Part shown: piece after piece, positions 42,053 to 51,441 of the stretch
How the letters are laid out: every line of letters starts with the position of its first letter
Numbering within the stretch: the first letter of the stretch is position 1
NCBI RefSeq assembly: GCF_005543295.1
Contig: NZ_SRSG01000003.1
Location: 1-64,000, forward strand
Reading direction: 5' to 3'
Length of the DNA stretch: 64,000 nt
From: Halalkalirubrum salinum
GTDB taxonomy: Archaea > Halobacteriota > Halobacteria > Halobacteriales > Haloferacaceae
The notes under the pieces: generated by a model
The model's database searches: none
What the model was told of the DNA's origin: nothing
What the model saw: the letters and a program-made list of their open reading frames with translations, nothing else
Program-made: the position numbers and the translations under genes

Positions 42053-42913
42053 ATGCAGACAACCGTACTTCAGGGAGTGGTTGATTCAATCAACGTGGTC
42101 CCGATCGCCCAGCGAGTGGTGGCGTTTCTTATCGGGCTGATCGTGGTGTTGTTGCTGGGACGAATTCTCATCGTCCCACTGGTGGTAAAAGCGTTGGAAA
42201 ACCGAGGATTCGACTCGGCTGTCCGAAGCCTCGGTGAGAGCGTTACGCGGGCACTGATATGGTTTGCTGCGATCGCGGTGGCGTTCACTCTCGGCGGATT
42301 CGGGGCGTTTCTCGCTGCGTTCGCGACGCTTGGCGGTGCGCTCGCGCTCGCGATCGGCTTTGCTGCACAGGATCTGATCGGCAACTTCGTCGCGGGGGTG
42401 TTCATTCTGAAAGACAAGCCGTTCGTGGTTGGCGACTGGATCGAGTGGGACGGCCAAAGCGGTCGCGTCGAAGACATCGACCTGCGGGTCTCGCGGGTCC
42501 GGACGTTCGACAACGAACAGATCACCGTCCCGAACGGTGATCTCGCGAACAACGCGGTCAAAAATCCGGTTGCGTACGATACGCTTCGACAGAAGTTCGT
42601 CTTCGGGATCGGCTACGACGACGACATCAACGAGGCGACCGAGTACATCATCGAGGAGGCCGAGTCACATCCGGAGATCATGTCCGATCCGGGACCGTCA
42701 GTTCGACTTGTCGAGCTGGGTGGCTCAGACGTGGGGTTACAGTCACGATTCTGGATTGAGGACCCGACTCGCGGGGACTTCGCTCGGATCCGATCGGAGT
42801 ATGTCCAAGCAGTCAAAGAGCGCTTTGACGCCGAAGGAATCGACATCCCGTACGCACACACCCAGCTCACCGGCGAGGTTGAGGTTATCGAATCGGTCGC
42901 CGACGAGGCCTGA
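42053..42913 (+). CDS. small-conductance mechanosensitive channel (MscS family)
   Basis: 286 residues. Three N-terminal helices, the third being the Gly/Ala-rich pore helix (GALALAIGFAAQDLIGNFVAGVFIL), are followed by the cytoplasmic cage: FVVGDWIEWDGQSGRVEDIDLRVSRVRTFDNEQITVPN. It releases solutes on hypo-osmotic shock, which matters in variable salt. It lies between cofG and a globin gene. An AT-rich stretch near 42018-42030 is upstream (TTACTATTCTTTC). Confidence 0.9.
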   Translation: MQTTVLQGVVDSINVVPIAQRVVAFLIGLIVVLLLGRILIVPLVVKALENRGFDSAVRSLGESVTRALIWFAAIAVAFTLGGFGAFLAAFATLGGALALAIGFAAQDLIGNFVAGVFILKDKPFVVGDWIEWDGQSGRVEDIDLRVSRVRTFDNEQITVPNGDLANNAVKNPVAYDTLRQKFVFGIGYDDDINEATEYIIEEAESHPEIMSDPGPSVRLVELGGSDVGLQSRFWIEDPTRGDFARIRSEYVQAVKERFDAEGIDIPYAHTQLTGEVEVIESVADEA

Positions 42914-43068
42914 AAGCGCTATACGGCGCCATTTCGGTTATTTTTTCGATACAACGAACCAGCGGACGCGATCGCGAGAGCCACTGGTGACCGCAATATA
43001 TTTTACACGAACCACCCAACCGCGTTGGTTCTGTACCACTCTCCTAACCTGGCTAGCCCTGTCACGGG

Positions 43069-43449
43069 CTACTGATTCTCGTCTTCTGGCCTCGCCAACA
43101 AGTCCTGTTCGTATTCGGCCACTGCCTGCACCACAATCTCTGCGTCCGCTTCAGGCACGTTGAACTCGGCTAGGCTCTCATATAACAGGTCGACTGCTCG
43201 CTGGATGTGCGCTGGGGAGAAGGGAACGTGAAGATGGGCTTCACGGATCGGTCCAGCGTCGTAGGTCTCTGGGCCACCCGCGGCCTCACACAAAAAATCA
43301 GCCTGTGTCGTTCGTAGCCGCTCCATATCTGCGTTCGCAAAGAACGGCCCCAGTTGGTCATCGCCGAGCAGTCTGTCGTAAAAATCATCGACTACAGCCC
43401 GAATACCATCGTAGCCACCCAACCGATCGTACAGCGTTTCCTGGGTCAT
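43069..43449 (-). CDS. truncated hemoglobin (2/2 globin)
   Basis: 126 residues. LYDRLGGYDGIRAVVDDFYDRLLGDD is the A/B/C helix start, FFANADMERLRTTQADFLCEAAGGPETYDAG covers CD to E, and HLHVPFSPAHIQRAV is the F-helix region with the proximal His (group I-type pattern). These globins bind O2 or NO. It is a single gene converging on mscS. The plus strand at 43030-43068 carries no terminator-like T run that I can see. Confidence 0.9.
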   Translation of the reverse strand: MTQETLYDRLGGYDGIRAVVDDFYDRLLGDDQLGPFFANADMERLRTTQADFLCEAAGGPETYDAGPIREAHLHVPFSPAHIQRAVDLLYESLAEFNVPEADAEIVVQAVAEYEQDLLARPEDENQ

Positions 43450-43592
43450 AATTTACGCCTTACTCTAAAATCAGAAATAATTTATTTAATCCCAGCGGGG
43501 CCTGCACGGTCTGTGAGACTGTCGGCTTCGCTTGCTGACGCGACGTTCTCGGTTTCAAACGTCCTCTGCGTGGTTTGCATCGCCGTCTCCGG

Positions 43593-44141
43593 CTACAGCG
43601 TCACGTAGTCGGGAATCCGTTTTCTGCCGACGCTGTAGACGAGCCCAAACGCGATCGCGATCGCTGCGATCGCTTCGACTGTGCCGTCGTACAGGACGAT
43701 CGCCGGGAGCAAACACACGAGCGACAACACGAGGTCACCCGGCGAGCCGTCGTACCGAACCCAGTATTTCGCCTCCAGCCACCGCTTCCTTGGATGGAGG
43801 TACACCGCGTGCGGCGTTGTTCGGAGCCACGGGCGAGCCTCCGGGCCCGCTCCGAACCAGTCCATGATGGAGTGCACTGCCGCCGAAACGAGCGCGAGCG
43901 CCGCAAAGACGGCGATCGGATGCAGCGATACCCACGCGATCGCGATCGCCGGCAGCGCAGCGATCCAGTAGTACACCGGAAAATGCAGGGTTCGCCGGTG
44001 CTCGCCGACGAACATGTCGAGATCAGGACCGATACCGCCAACAATACCCCCGAGTGCTGCCGGGACAGCCAGTTCGGGAGCCAGGAACCAAACCGGGGTC
44101 GCGAGGGCGATACCGATACCAATGTGGGTGGGGCTCATCAT
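43593..44141 (-). CDS. membrane-bound metal-dependent hydrolase (YdjM/DUF457 type)
   Basis: 182 residues from ATG 44141 (an ATG three bases later is equally good). MMSPTHIGIGIALATPVWFL carries the first His; GGIGPDLDMFVGEHRRTLHF is the G-x-D-x-D metal site with a following H-R, and VHSIMDWFGAGPEARPWL is the third. Two or three membrane helices follow. The YdjM family is linked to membrane hydrolysis of uncertain substrate. It lies 40 bases downstream of cofH on the same strand. Confidence 0.85.
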   Translation of the reverse strand: MMSPTHIGIGIALATPVWFLAPELAVPAALGGIVGGIGPDLDMFVGEHRRTLHFPVYYWIAALPAIAIAWVSLHPIAVFAALALVSAAVHSIMDWFGAGPEARPWLRTTPHAVYLHPRKRWLEAKYWVRYDGSPGDLVLSLVCLLPAIVLYDGTVEAIAAIAIAFGLVYSVGRKRIPDYVTL

Positions 44142-44180
44142 GCGGGCGAGTACTATTCGCTGGTACGGCATCGAGCAGGA

Positions 44181-45578
44181 TTAATCGTCCGCTGTTGCCG
44201 CCCCGAGCGGCTTTTCACGATGCCCCGGCGGGAACATCGGTGATCCATCCGCTCTGGGACCCAGCCGTGGCCCGATCGGCTCGTCGGCTGGATCGACGCT
44301 GACGCGGGTCCGATAGTCGGTCGATCGCTCGACGGCTGGCCGACCGATCGCGGCGATCATGTCGGCGTACTCGTCGACTGTCCGGTACTCGCCGTAGGTG
44401 CCGCCGGCGCGCTTTGTGATCTCTTCGGAGAGGATGGTCCCCATGAAGTCGTTGGCACCGCAGTTGAGGAGTTTGAGCCCTTTCGCGTTGCCGTATTTGA
44501 CCCACGACGACTGGATGTTCTCGATGTTGTCCAAAAACAGCCGAGAAACGGCGATCATCAACTCGTCTTCGGCGTCACTCGCGCCGCCGTCGACTACGCC
44601 GTGTTCGAAAAGCGGAGTATTTTGATGAATAAACGACAGCGGGACGAACTCGGTGATGCCGCCGGTTCGATCCTGGATATCACGGATCACCTTCAGGTGA
44701 GCTACGCGGTGAGCGACGGTTTCGACGTGGCCGTACATGATCGTCGAGGTTACGTCCAGTCCCGCAGCGATCGCGCCCTCGATCGCATCAACCCACTGTT
44801 GGGTTGTGATTTTCCCCGGACAGATTACGTCGCGAACCTCGTCGACGAGGATCTCGGCGGCAGTACCGGGCGCGGAGTCGAGGCCGGCGGCCCGAAGCTC
44901 CCGATAGATCGACTCGTAGCTCCAGTCGGTGCCGCGTTTGGCGTGATAGGCCTCCTCGGGGGTCATCGAGTGGACGTGGATCCCGTCGATCGACATCGCC
45001 TTGATCTGCTCGCGGTACGTTCCGGGATCTGTTTCGTAGCGCTCGGGCGGCTTGTAGTTGACCTCGCTTGCGGGACGGTCGTACCCCGAGAGAATCTCGT
45101 GGTGTTCGTCGTTCAGCGCGAACGCCGGGTGTAGTCCTGAGACCGAACAGACCTCAGAGATTCCGAGATCAAGCGCCTCGTCGACGATCGTCCGCGACTC
45201 GGCGGGGGTTTTGGTGAAGCCGTCGTGGTCGCCCTCGTGATCGGCTTCGAACCGGTGAGCGCTGTTTTTGAAATTACAGAACAGACAGCCGACGTTGCAG
45301 GCGGTCGTGACGTTGTTGTTGAGGTTCGTCACGAACGTCACGTCCTCGCCGACGAGCTCCGCGCGGCGGCGGTCTGCCAGTTCCAGCACCCGCTCTTTGC
45401 GCTCACGATCGATTCCCTGGGTGGCTGTCCCGGTCGCCATCAGTTCGATCCCGTCGTCGACTGTGAGCCGATCGCCGTTTCGTGCCTTCTCGAGGGCGTT
45501 TTCGAACGACTGGTCGGTACGAGGGCGATCGAAGCCGAACTCGTCGGGATCGAGCTCAGCGGCGGACGGACGCGTCAT
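44181..45578 (-). CDS. cofH: FO synthase subunit 2, radical SAM
   Basis: 465 residues from the ATG at 45578 (TRPSAAELDPDEFGFDRP); the frame upstream of it is not coding-like. Radical SAM motif: CNVGCLFCNFKNSAHR. Other landmarks are EVCSVSGLHPAFALNDE, DGIHVHSMTPEEAYHAKRG, ICPGKITTQQWVDAIEGAIA and NCGANDFMGTILSEE. CofH joins tyrosine with a ribityl-aminouracil so CofG can close the deazaflavin ring. The gene starts 136 bases from the divergent deaminase start. Confidence 0.95.
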   Translation of the reverse strand: MTRPSAAELDPDEFGFDRPRTDQSFENALEKARNGDRLTVDDGIELMATGTATQGIDRERKERVLELADRRRAELVGEDVTFVTNLNNNVTTACNVGCLFCNFKNSAHRFEADHEGDHDGFTKTPAESRTIVDEALDLGISEVCSVSGLHPAFALNDEHHEILSGYDRPASEVNYKPPERYETDPGTYREQIKAMSIDGIHVHSMTPEEAYHAKRGTDWSYESIYRELRAAGLDSAPGTAAEILVDEVRDVICPGKITTQQWVDAIEGAIAAGLDVTSTIMYGHVETVAHRVAHLKVIRDIQDRTGGITEFVPLSFIHQNTPLFEHGVVDGGASDAEDELMIAVSRLFLDNIENIQSSWVKYGNAKGLKLLNCGANDFMGTILSEEITKRAGGTYGEYRTVDEYADMIAAIGRPAVERSTDYRTRVSVDPADEPIGPRLGPRADGSPMFPPGHREKPLGAATADD

Positions 45579-45713
45579 CGATATAATAACCGAGTCGAAG
45601 AGCAAAAAACGGACGGTAACGACGCGCTGATCGATCACAGTCTTTCGGCATCGCTGTTGCTGAGACAGCCACGGGTGCTGCGCCTTTTTGCGTTCACACA
45701 AAAAAGAGTCGGT

Positions 45714-47009
45714 ATGTCAACGCTTCGTATTGCTGGCGGCCACGTTGTCCGCCCGGACCTGACGATCGACGAGGCCGACGTGCTGGTCGACCAATCGGAC
45801 GGCACGATCCTCGAAGTCGGCGATGTCTCCGGTGGCCAGACGATCGTCGACGCCGCCGATTCGCTCGTCATTCCGGGACTCATCAACGCACACACTCACG
45901 TCGCAATGACGCTGCTCCGTGGGCACGCCGGCGACAAGCCGCTCGACGCGTGGCTTCGCGAGGACGTCTGGCCCGTTGAGGCCGAACTCGAACCGGCCGA
46001 CGTCCGCGCGGGCTCGGCGCTCGGCATCGCCGAGATGATCCGATCGGGAGTCACCGCCTTCTCGGACATGTACTTCGAAGTCGACGAGACTGCCGCCGTC
46101 GTCGAACAGGCTGGTCTCCGTGCCGCGCTCGGCCACACTGCGATCACGGTCGGCAAGGACGACGAGGCCGCCCACGCGGACATGCAACGGAGCATCGACG
46201 TGGCATCGTCACTTGACGGGGCCGCCGGCGGTCGGATCCAAACGACGGTTCAGCCCCACAGCACGACGACCGTGGGTACCGAGTACCTCGAAACGTACAT
46301 TCCCAAAGCGAGGGCTGGCGGTCATCCCTTGCACTACCACACCAACGAGACCGCAGCGGATGTCGATCGCATCGTTGACGAGCACGGCATGCGGCCGATC
46401 GAGTACGCAGACAGCCTCGACATGCTCGCGCCGGGAGACACGCTCTCGCACTGTGTCCACGTCAGTGACGCAGAGATCGACCTGCTCGCCGATCGCGGCG
46501 TCACGGCGCTGCACTGTCCGGCGGCGAATATGAAGATCGCAAGCGGGCTCGCGCCGGTCCAGCGGCTGCTCGATCGGGGCGTCAACGTCGCGCTCGCGAC
46601 CGACGGGCCGGCCTCAAACAACGACCTCGATATGTTCGACGAGATGTGTGACGCCGCGATGATCGGCAAGATCGCCGCCGACGATCCGACAGCGATCGCC
46701 GCTGAGACCGCCTTCGAGATGGCGACCGTGAACGGCGCGCGGGCGCTCGGGATCGACAGCGGTCGAATCGAACCAGGCGCAAACGCCGATCTCGCGGTCG
46801 TCGATCGCAGTGCGCCGAAGTTCCACCCCGGCCACGATCCGATCGACGATCTCGTCTACACGGCCAATGCCGGCGATGTCCGCCACACGATCTGCGACGG
46901 CCGGCTGCTCATGCACGAGCGAAACCTGTTGACGCTCGGAGAACGAACCATCACGCGCGAGGCGACCGATCGGGCGAACGCCCTGCTTGAGCGCGCAGGC
47001 GTCCGGTGA
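45714..47009 (+). CDS. S-adenosylhomocysteine/5-methylthioadenosine deaminase-like amidohydrolase
   Basis: 431 residues from the ATG at 45714; the longer open frame upstream overlaps cofH and is a shadow. Metal ligands: VIPGLINAHTHVAMTLLRG, HPLHYHTNETAADV, SHCVHVSDAEIDLLADRG and ATDGPASNNDLDMFDEM. The C-terminal ALGIDSGRIEPGANADLAVVD is standard for the ATZ/TRZ superfamily. The MtaD/DadD type deaminates MTA, SAH or 5'-deoxyadenosine, which radical SAM enzymes such as CofG, CofH and RaSEA release, so the setting is apt. Substrate choice cannot be read from sequence. Confidence 0.85.
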   Translation: MSTLRIAGGHVVRPDLTIDEADVLVDQSDGTILEVGDVSGGQTIVDAADSLVIPGLINAHTHVAMTLLRGHAGDKPLDAWLREDVWPVEAELEPADVRAGSALGIAEMIRSGVTAFSDMYFEVDETAAVVEQAGLRAALGHTAITVGKDDEAAHADMQRSIDVASSLDGAAGGRIQTTVQPHSTTTVGTEYLETYIPKARAGGHPLHYHTNETAADVDRIVDEHGMRPIEYADSLDMLAPGDTLSHCVHVSDAEIDLLADRGVTALHCPAANMKIASGLAPVQRLLDRGVNVALATDGPASNNDLDMFDEMCDAAMIGKIAADDPTAIAAETAFEMATVNGARALGIDSGRIEPGANADLAVVDRSAPKFHPGHDPIDDLVYTANAGDVRHTICDGRLLMHERNLLTLGERTITREATDRANALLERAGVR

Positions 47010-47153
47010 TCGCCTGAGTCCCTCCCTGCGCATGCAGGCGTCTGTTGATCAACTGGCCAGAATATGCAATAACGTGGGTATAATTGTCTCTTAAGACGAG
47101 TGAATACGCACAGAACTGAAAGATACTTACGCCAGGCGGCCGGCGAGTGAGAT

Positions 47154-48197
47154 ATGACGAGCGTCAAGGAATTTGTGATCGACCGCCCTGCCGACGAGAG
47201 CGACCTCGGCCGCGGGCGGTTCGTCTTCACCGACGCGTACTCGGTGTTTGACTGGGGGCAGATGCCTGATCCGATCGAGCACAAGGGTGCAAGCCTCTGT
47301 ATGATGGGGGCGTTCAACTTCGAACTGCTGGAAGAAAACCACATTCCGACGCACTACCGCGGCGTCATCGATCCGGCGGGCGGCGAGGAGCCTGTCGACC
47401 TCGAGGACACCGAGGGGCTGCCGACGGAGATGGCGATCGAACTCACCCAGGTTCCAGATCTTCCCTACGAGGGACCGGACGGCGATCACGAGGGATACGA
47501 CTACGAGGCCTACCACGCCGCTGCCGGCGAAAACTACCTGATTCCCTTAGAGATCGTCTTCCGAAACACCGTCCCGGTTGGCTCGAGTCTCCGAACGCGA
47601 GGTACCCCCGAAGAGTACGGTCTCGATGTCGAGACGTGGCCCGACGAGCCGGTGTCGCTGCCCGAGCCGATCGTCGAGTTCTCGACGAAGTACGAAGAAC
47701 AGGATCGCTATCTCGACCGCGAAGAGGCTGCGACGATCGCCGGTGCCGCCGAGCTCGATCGGCTCGAAGAACTTGCGCTCGCTGTCAACCATATCATCAC
47801 CGAGCGGGCTGCGTCGGTTGGATTGACCCACGAAGACGGCAAGATCGAGTGTCTGTACCACGACGGGACGATCAAAGTCGCCGATGTCCTCGGGACATTC
47901 GACGAGAATCGGTTCTCCTACGACGGCCAGCAGGTTTCAAAAGAGGTCATTCGACAGTATTACAAACGCGAACAGCCCGACTGGGTTGCTGCGGTTTCGG
48001 CGGCGAAACGGGAGGTCGCGCTTTCGGCGGATGCAGACTGGCGACCGCTCTGTGATATCGAGCCGATGTCGTTGCCCGATGCGGTGCTTGCGGCCGCTTC
48101 GGACATGTATGCTGCTGGTGCGAACGCCTACACCGGGAGCGATCGCTTCGACGCGCCTCCGCTTGCGGAGGCCGTTGCGGCGGTTCGATCGCTGTAA
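47154..48197 (+). CDS. purC: phosphoribosylaminoimidazole-succinocarboxamide synthase
   Basis: 347 residues. GRGRFVFTDAYSVFDWGQMPD is the haloarchaeal form of the SAICAR-synthetase start (K-x-R...F-T-D-R-S-F-D), IPLEIVFRNTVPVGSSLRTRG the substrate loop, and DGKIECLYHDGTIKVADVLGTFDENRF the metal/ATP part. It is longer than the bacterial enzyme, as usual in haloarchaea. PurC makes SAICAR from CAIR and aspartate in purine synthesis. purS-purQ follow 580 bases away, with the MC1 gene between on the other strand. Confidence 0.9.
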   Translation: MTSVKEFVIDRPADESDLGRGRFVFTDAYSVFDWGQMPDPIEHKGASLCMMGAFNFELLEENHIPTHYRGVIDPAGGEEPVDLEDTEGLPTEMAIELTQVPDLPYEGPDGDHEGYDYEAYHAAAGENYLIPLEIVFRNTVPVGSSLRTRGTPEEYGLDVETWPDEPVSLPEPIVEFSTKYEEQDRYLDREEAATIAGAAELDRLEELALAVNHIITERAASVGLTHEDGKIECLYHDGTIKVADVLGTFDENRFSYDGQQVSKEVIRQYYKREQPDWVAAVSAAKREVALSADADWRPLCDIEPMSLPDAVLAAASDMYAAGANAYTGSDRFDAPPLAEAVAAVRSL

Positions 48198-48242
48198 GGC
48201 CTGGATACGGCGTTCTCGGTGGTCGCTCGACGTCGAGTCCCG

Positions 48243-48554
48243 CTACTCGTCGAGGTGTTTGATGCCCTGTTTTTCGACGTTCGCCTTGGTCACCGAATCG
48301 CCGATCCAATCTGGTGAATCTTCGTCGGCCTCTTCTTTCCAGGCCCATCCCTCGTAGATGTGGACTTTGTCGGTGCCGTGTTCGCGGAGTCGAAGGGTTG
48401 CTCGATCGTCGATCTCGTCTTCGCTCGGTGCGGGATGCAGCCGACGGGCGGCCTTGAGCGCAGCCTGTCGGGGATATCGGCCGGTGAAGACGCTGTCTTC
48501 CTCGCCGTTCTCGTCGCGCAGCGCGAAGTTTCGGGTTGAGCTATCGTCGGACAT
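48243..48554 (-). CDS. MC1-family chromosomal (non-histone) protein
   Basis: 103 residues. The MC1 core is NFALRDENGEEDSVFTGRYPRQ, AALKAARRLHPA, and HGTDKVHIYEGWAWKEE. MC1 is a monomeric archaeal DNA-bending protein that packs and kinks DNA; haloarchaeal forms carry an acidic C-terminal extension as here (DSPDWIGDSVTKANVEKQG). It is between purC and purS but on the opposite strand. Confidence 0.85.
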   Translation of the reverse strand: MSDDSSTRNFALRDENGEEDSVFTGRYPRQAALKAARRLHPAPSEDEIDDRATLRLREHGTDKVHIYEGWAWKEEADEDSPDWIGDSVTKANVEKQGIKHLDE

Positions 48555-48776
48555 AGGAAACTCTTTTGATACATACAGCGGTCAACATAATAAAACTACC
48601 CACGAAAACGGCCGATAGAGTCCGGATCAATCGCAGTAGTCGACCAAACGGTCCACAATACCGACGGATCTGCGTCGGTTCGCCTGCTTGAGCGCGCGCC
48701 CTTCAAAATATTCATGTATGTGCATCACAGACGACATCCAAAAGAGCTTTTGACCACGGATACGCACTCTCGGGCG

Positions 48777-49037
48777 ATGACCGCCTACACCGCAACGGTG
48801 ACTGTTCGGCTCAAACGCGGCGTACTCGACCCGGAGGCCGAAACGACGAAGCGATCGCTCGAACGCCTCGGGTTCGAGCTGTCTGGGCTTCGCTCGGCGG
48901 ATCGCTTCGAAATCGACCTCGAGGCCGACAGCCCGGCGGCGGCCAAAGAAACGGCAACAGAGATGACAGAGCGACTGTTAGCGAATCCGACGATCCACGA
49001 CTACGAGGTGTCGGTCGCGGCGGCGGGGCAATCGTGA
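48777..49037 (+). CDS. purS: phosphoribosylformylglycinamidine synthase subunit PurS
   Basis: 86 residues from the ATG at 48777. YTATVTVRLKRGVLDPEAETTKRSLERLGFE is the PurS fold start and RFEIDLEADSPAAAKETATEM the middle. PurS bridges PurQ and PurL in the FGAM synthase complex. Its TGA overlaps the GTG of purQ (GTGA at 49034-49037), so the two subunits are translationally coupled. A TATA-like AAAATATTC lies near 48706-48714. Confidence 0.9.
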   Translation: MTAYTATVTVRLKRGVLDPEAETTKRSLERLGFELSGLRSADRFEIDLEADSPAAAKETATEMTERLLANPTIHDYEVSVAAAGQS

Positions 49038-49708
49038 CGGTCGCTGTCGTGCAGTTCGGCGGCTCGAACTGCGATCGCGACGCGGTTCGTGCACTCACAC
49101 ATCTCGGAATCGACGCCAAGCGAGTCTGGCACGAAGACGGACTCCCGTCCGAGACGACGGGCGTCATCCTCCCTGGTGGGTTCTCCTACGGCGACTATCT
49201 TCGTGCCGGCGCGATGGCCGCCCGCTCGCCGATTATGAACGAGATTCGATCGGCCGCAGAAGCCGGAACGCCTGTTCTCGGGGTCTGCAACGGCGCACAG
49301 ATCGGCTGTGAGTCGGGGCTTACCGAGGGGGCGTTTACAACAAACAAACGCGCCCGGTTCCAGTGTGAACCCGTATATCTCCGCGTCGAACGCGCAGACA
49401 CCCCCTGGACCGCAGCCTACGAGGCTGGTGACGTGATCGAGGTCCCGATCGCCCACGGTGAGGGCCGGTTTGAGATCACCGACGAGCGGTATGACCGCCT
49501 CGAAGCCGACGATCGGATTCTCTTTCGGTACTGTGCGCCCGACGGCTCGGTGACTGAGGCGGCCAATCCGAACGGATCGATCGGCAACGTCGCGGGTATT
49601 CTCGGTGAGTCCAATCACGTGGCGGTCTTGATGCCACACCCAGAGCGGGCGACGCTACCCGACATCGGCGGCACCGACGGCGCCGGTGTGCTCCGTGCAT
49701 TCGCCTGA
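49034..49708 (+). CDS. purQ: phosphoribosylformylglycinamidine synthase subunit PurQ
   Basis: 224 residues, GTG start overlapping purS. VAVVQFGGSNCDRDAVRAL begins the class I glutamine amidotransferase. The nucleophile Cys is in PVLGVCNGAQIG and the His-Glu pair in VAVLMPHPERATLPDI. PurQ frees ammonia from glutamine and passes it to PurL (not in the window). Downstream, 48 bases separate its stop from that of the KaiC-like gene. Confidence 0.95.
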   Translation: MTVAVVQFGGSNCDRDAVRALTHLGIDAKRVWHEDGLPSETTGVILPGGFSYGDYLRAGAMAARSPIMNEIRSAAEAGTPVLGVCNGAQIGCESGLTEGAFTTNKRARFQCEPVYLRVERADTPWTAAYEAGDVIEVPIAHGEGRFEITDERYDRLEADDRILFRYCAPDGSVTEAANPNGSIGNVAGILGESNHVAVLMPHPERATLPDIGGTDGAGVLRAFA

Positions 49709-49756
49709 TCGCGTGGCTCTCTTGTTGTTACTCAACTTGTCGTTACTCAACAGCGC

Positions 49757-51301
49757 TTACTCGGCTCGATGATTTGATTGAACCTCGATCGCCGGGGTTC
49801 CGCTGGACCGCTTGACCAGTCGAGTGACGCCTGTCTTGCCGTGAGCCCCCTTGTCGAGTCGGATATACTGGAGGTCACTTTCGGCTTCGATCCACGTCTC
49901 GAATACCTGCTGGGCGTCGTAGACGTAGAACTCTGAGAGTCGATCGTTCATCGTTGCCGGGTTTTGAACGAAAACGATGGTGTCGTCGTCGGTGAGCAGG
50001 TTTGCCTGGATCCAGCCGTGCTGAAACCGAAGATCCGTCGCTGACAGCTCCTGGAGGGCGGTTTCGGAGTAGACGATTGGGACCGTATCTCTGGAGCCAC
50101 GACGCTCGTCGATCGAGCGGTAAATCCGGAAGATCCGCTGCATGACGTACAGTCGGTTGTGGGTCAAAAGCCCCGCGAGCCCACGTTTGTGGACTCGGTA
50201 GATGTTCGGGTGATCGAAGTCCCAATCGGCGTACCAGTCGATGATGAACAGTCGGTTCTCATCGAGGAGTTGTTCGAGCGAGGAAATCCGATTGGCGATC
50301 TTTGTTTCGACCCACTCGCGACCGAGTGTCCCCGGAACGAAGATCGGCACCGCGGCCCCCGCAAGCAACGACTCGACGGCGATTTCGGCGACGATGTCGC
50401 TCACTCGCGCTCGGCCGTCGTGAGACAACACCACCGATCCACCTTTTGAGAGCCCGCCGCCGCCGAGTTCGTCCAGCCCCGGCACGCCCGTTCGCCAGAC
50501 TCGCCCGACCGGCTGGGTCGGCGACCATCGAGAGACGACTGATGGCCCGTCATCGGTGATCTCGAACTCGTGTTTTCTGGTATCGTGATTGACGCCTCTG
50601 AGCTTCTCTACCCGAAGGTATCGGTGATAGTCGCCGTGAATTGGTTCGTGGCTGAGGTAGATTACGCCGTGGGCAGCGAAACGGAGCAGCTCCGGCGCGG
50701 CCGAGCCGGTGACACTGCCGTGTTCGGGTTCTTCGGCGATGAGAAGCGTCGTCGCACCGAATCGATCGGCAAAGAGCCGAATAATCTCAAGGAGATCTCG
50801 CCGAAGCAGATCCGGTGACTCTTCCATCGGTGCGATCCCAGAGAGGCTGTCGACGACGATTCGATCGACGGGCGTGTGTTCAGCTAGATGTTCTTCGAGA
50901 TATTCGGTGGTAAACGGCGCATAGAAATCGTGTGGGCGGCTCTCATCGCGTTGGAGTTCACTCAACATCAATCCCTCAGCGCCGTCGATCCGCTGGCCGG
51001 GACGCGCATGGACGGAGGCGATCGACAGCTTGGGGTCGTCCAGGTCAAACGAGAACGGGGCGAACGAATCCCGAAGCTCGTCGGCAGTCTGCTCGGTCGT
51101 GACGTACAGCGCTCGTTCGCCGGCTTCAAGGCCGGCCTGGAGGAACTGCATTGCGAGCGTACTCTTGCCTGTTCCGGGGCCGCCAGCGACGAGGACCGAT
51201 CGTTTCGCCGGAAATCCGCCATCGAGAAGCTTGTCAAGTCCGGTATCGCCGGAGCTCACCTGCGTTAACTCCGCTTCGGGCTCGCCGTATGTGGCCGCCA
51301 T
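49757..51301 (-). CDS. KaiC/RadA-like ATPase with degenerate second domain
   Basis: 514 residues, two RecA-like halves. Half 1: GLDKLLDGGFPAKRSVLVAG then GPGTGKS (Walker A, residues 40-47), TPVDRIVVDSLSGIAP (Walker B) and SVTGSAAPELLRFAAHGVIYL. Half 2 starts GLDELGGGGLSKGGSVVLSH, but SHDGRARVS has no Lys of Walker A, so it probably does not bind ATP. The C-terminal part is a haloarchaeal extension (FRIYRSIDERRGSRD, VYDAQQVFETWIEAESD). Two-domain KaiC-like proteins in archaea are thought to work in signalling, not as clocks. Lone gene with a T/A-rich upstream region (51310-51360). Confidence 0.85.
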   Translation of the reverse strand: MAATYGEPEAELTQVSSGDTGLDKLLDGGFPAKRSVLVAGGPGTGKSTLAMQFLQAGLEAGERALYVTTEQTADELRDSFAPFSFDLDDPKLSIASVHARPGQRIDGAEGLMLSELQRDESRPHDFYAPFTTEYLEEHLAEHTPVDRIVVDSLSGIAPMEESPDLLRRDLLEIIRLFADRFGATTLLIAEEPEHGSVTGSAAPELLRFAAHGVIYLSHEPIHGDYHRYLRVEKLRGVNHDTRKHEFEITDDGPSVVSRWSPTQPVGRVWRTGVPGLDELGGGGLSKGGSVVLSHDGRARVSDIVAEIAVESLLAGAAVPIFVPGTLGREWVETKIANRISSLEQLLDENRLFIIDWYADWDFDHPNIYRVHKRGLAGLLTHNRLYVMQRIFRIYRSIDERRGSRDTVPIVYSETALQELSATDLRFQHGWIQANLLTDDDTIVFVQNPATMNDRLSEFYVYDAQQVFETWIEAESDLQYIRLDKGAHGKTGVTRLVKRSSGTPAIEVQSNHRAE

Positions 51302-51441
51302 TCGTCTATTGATTAATCACCAAGGTACTTTCATATAAACCCTCGCGTCTATATATCATACCTGATATTTGTCCACGGAAGATGGCTCGAACTGTCTGGA
51401 TCGTCGATGATGGTCGCGACGACCTGTACTGCTCGGTAGTA

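Noticed and set aside
45225-45713. 163-codon extension of the deaminase frame upstream of its ATG
   Set aside because: It lies antisense to cofH and reads as shadow sequence; the ATG at 45714 with a normal amidohydrolase start is clear.
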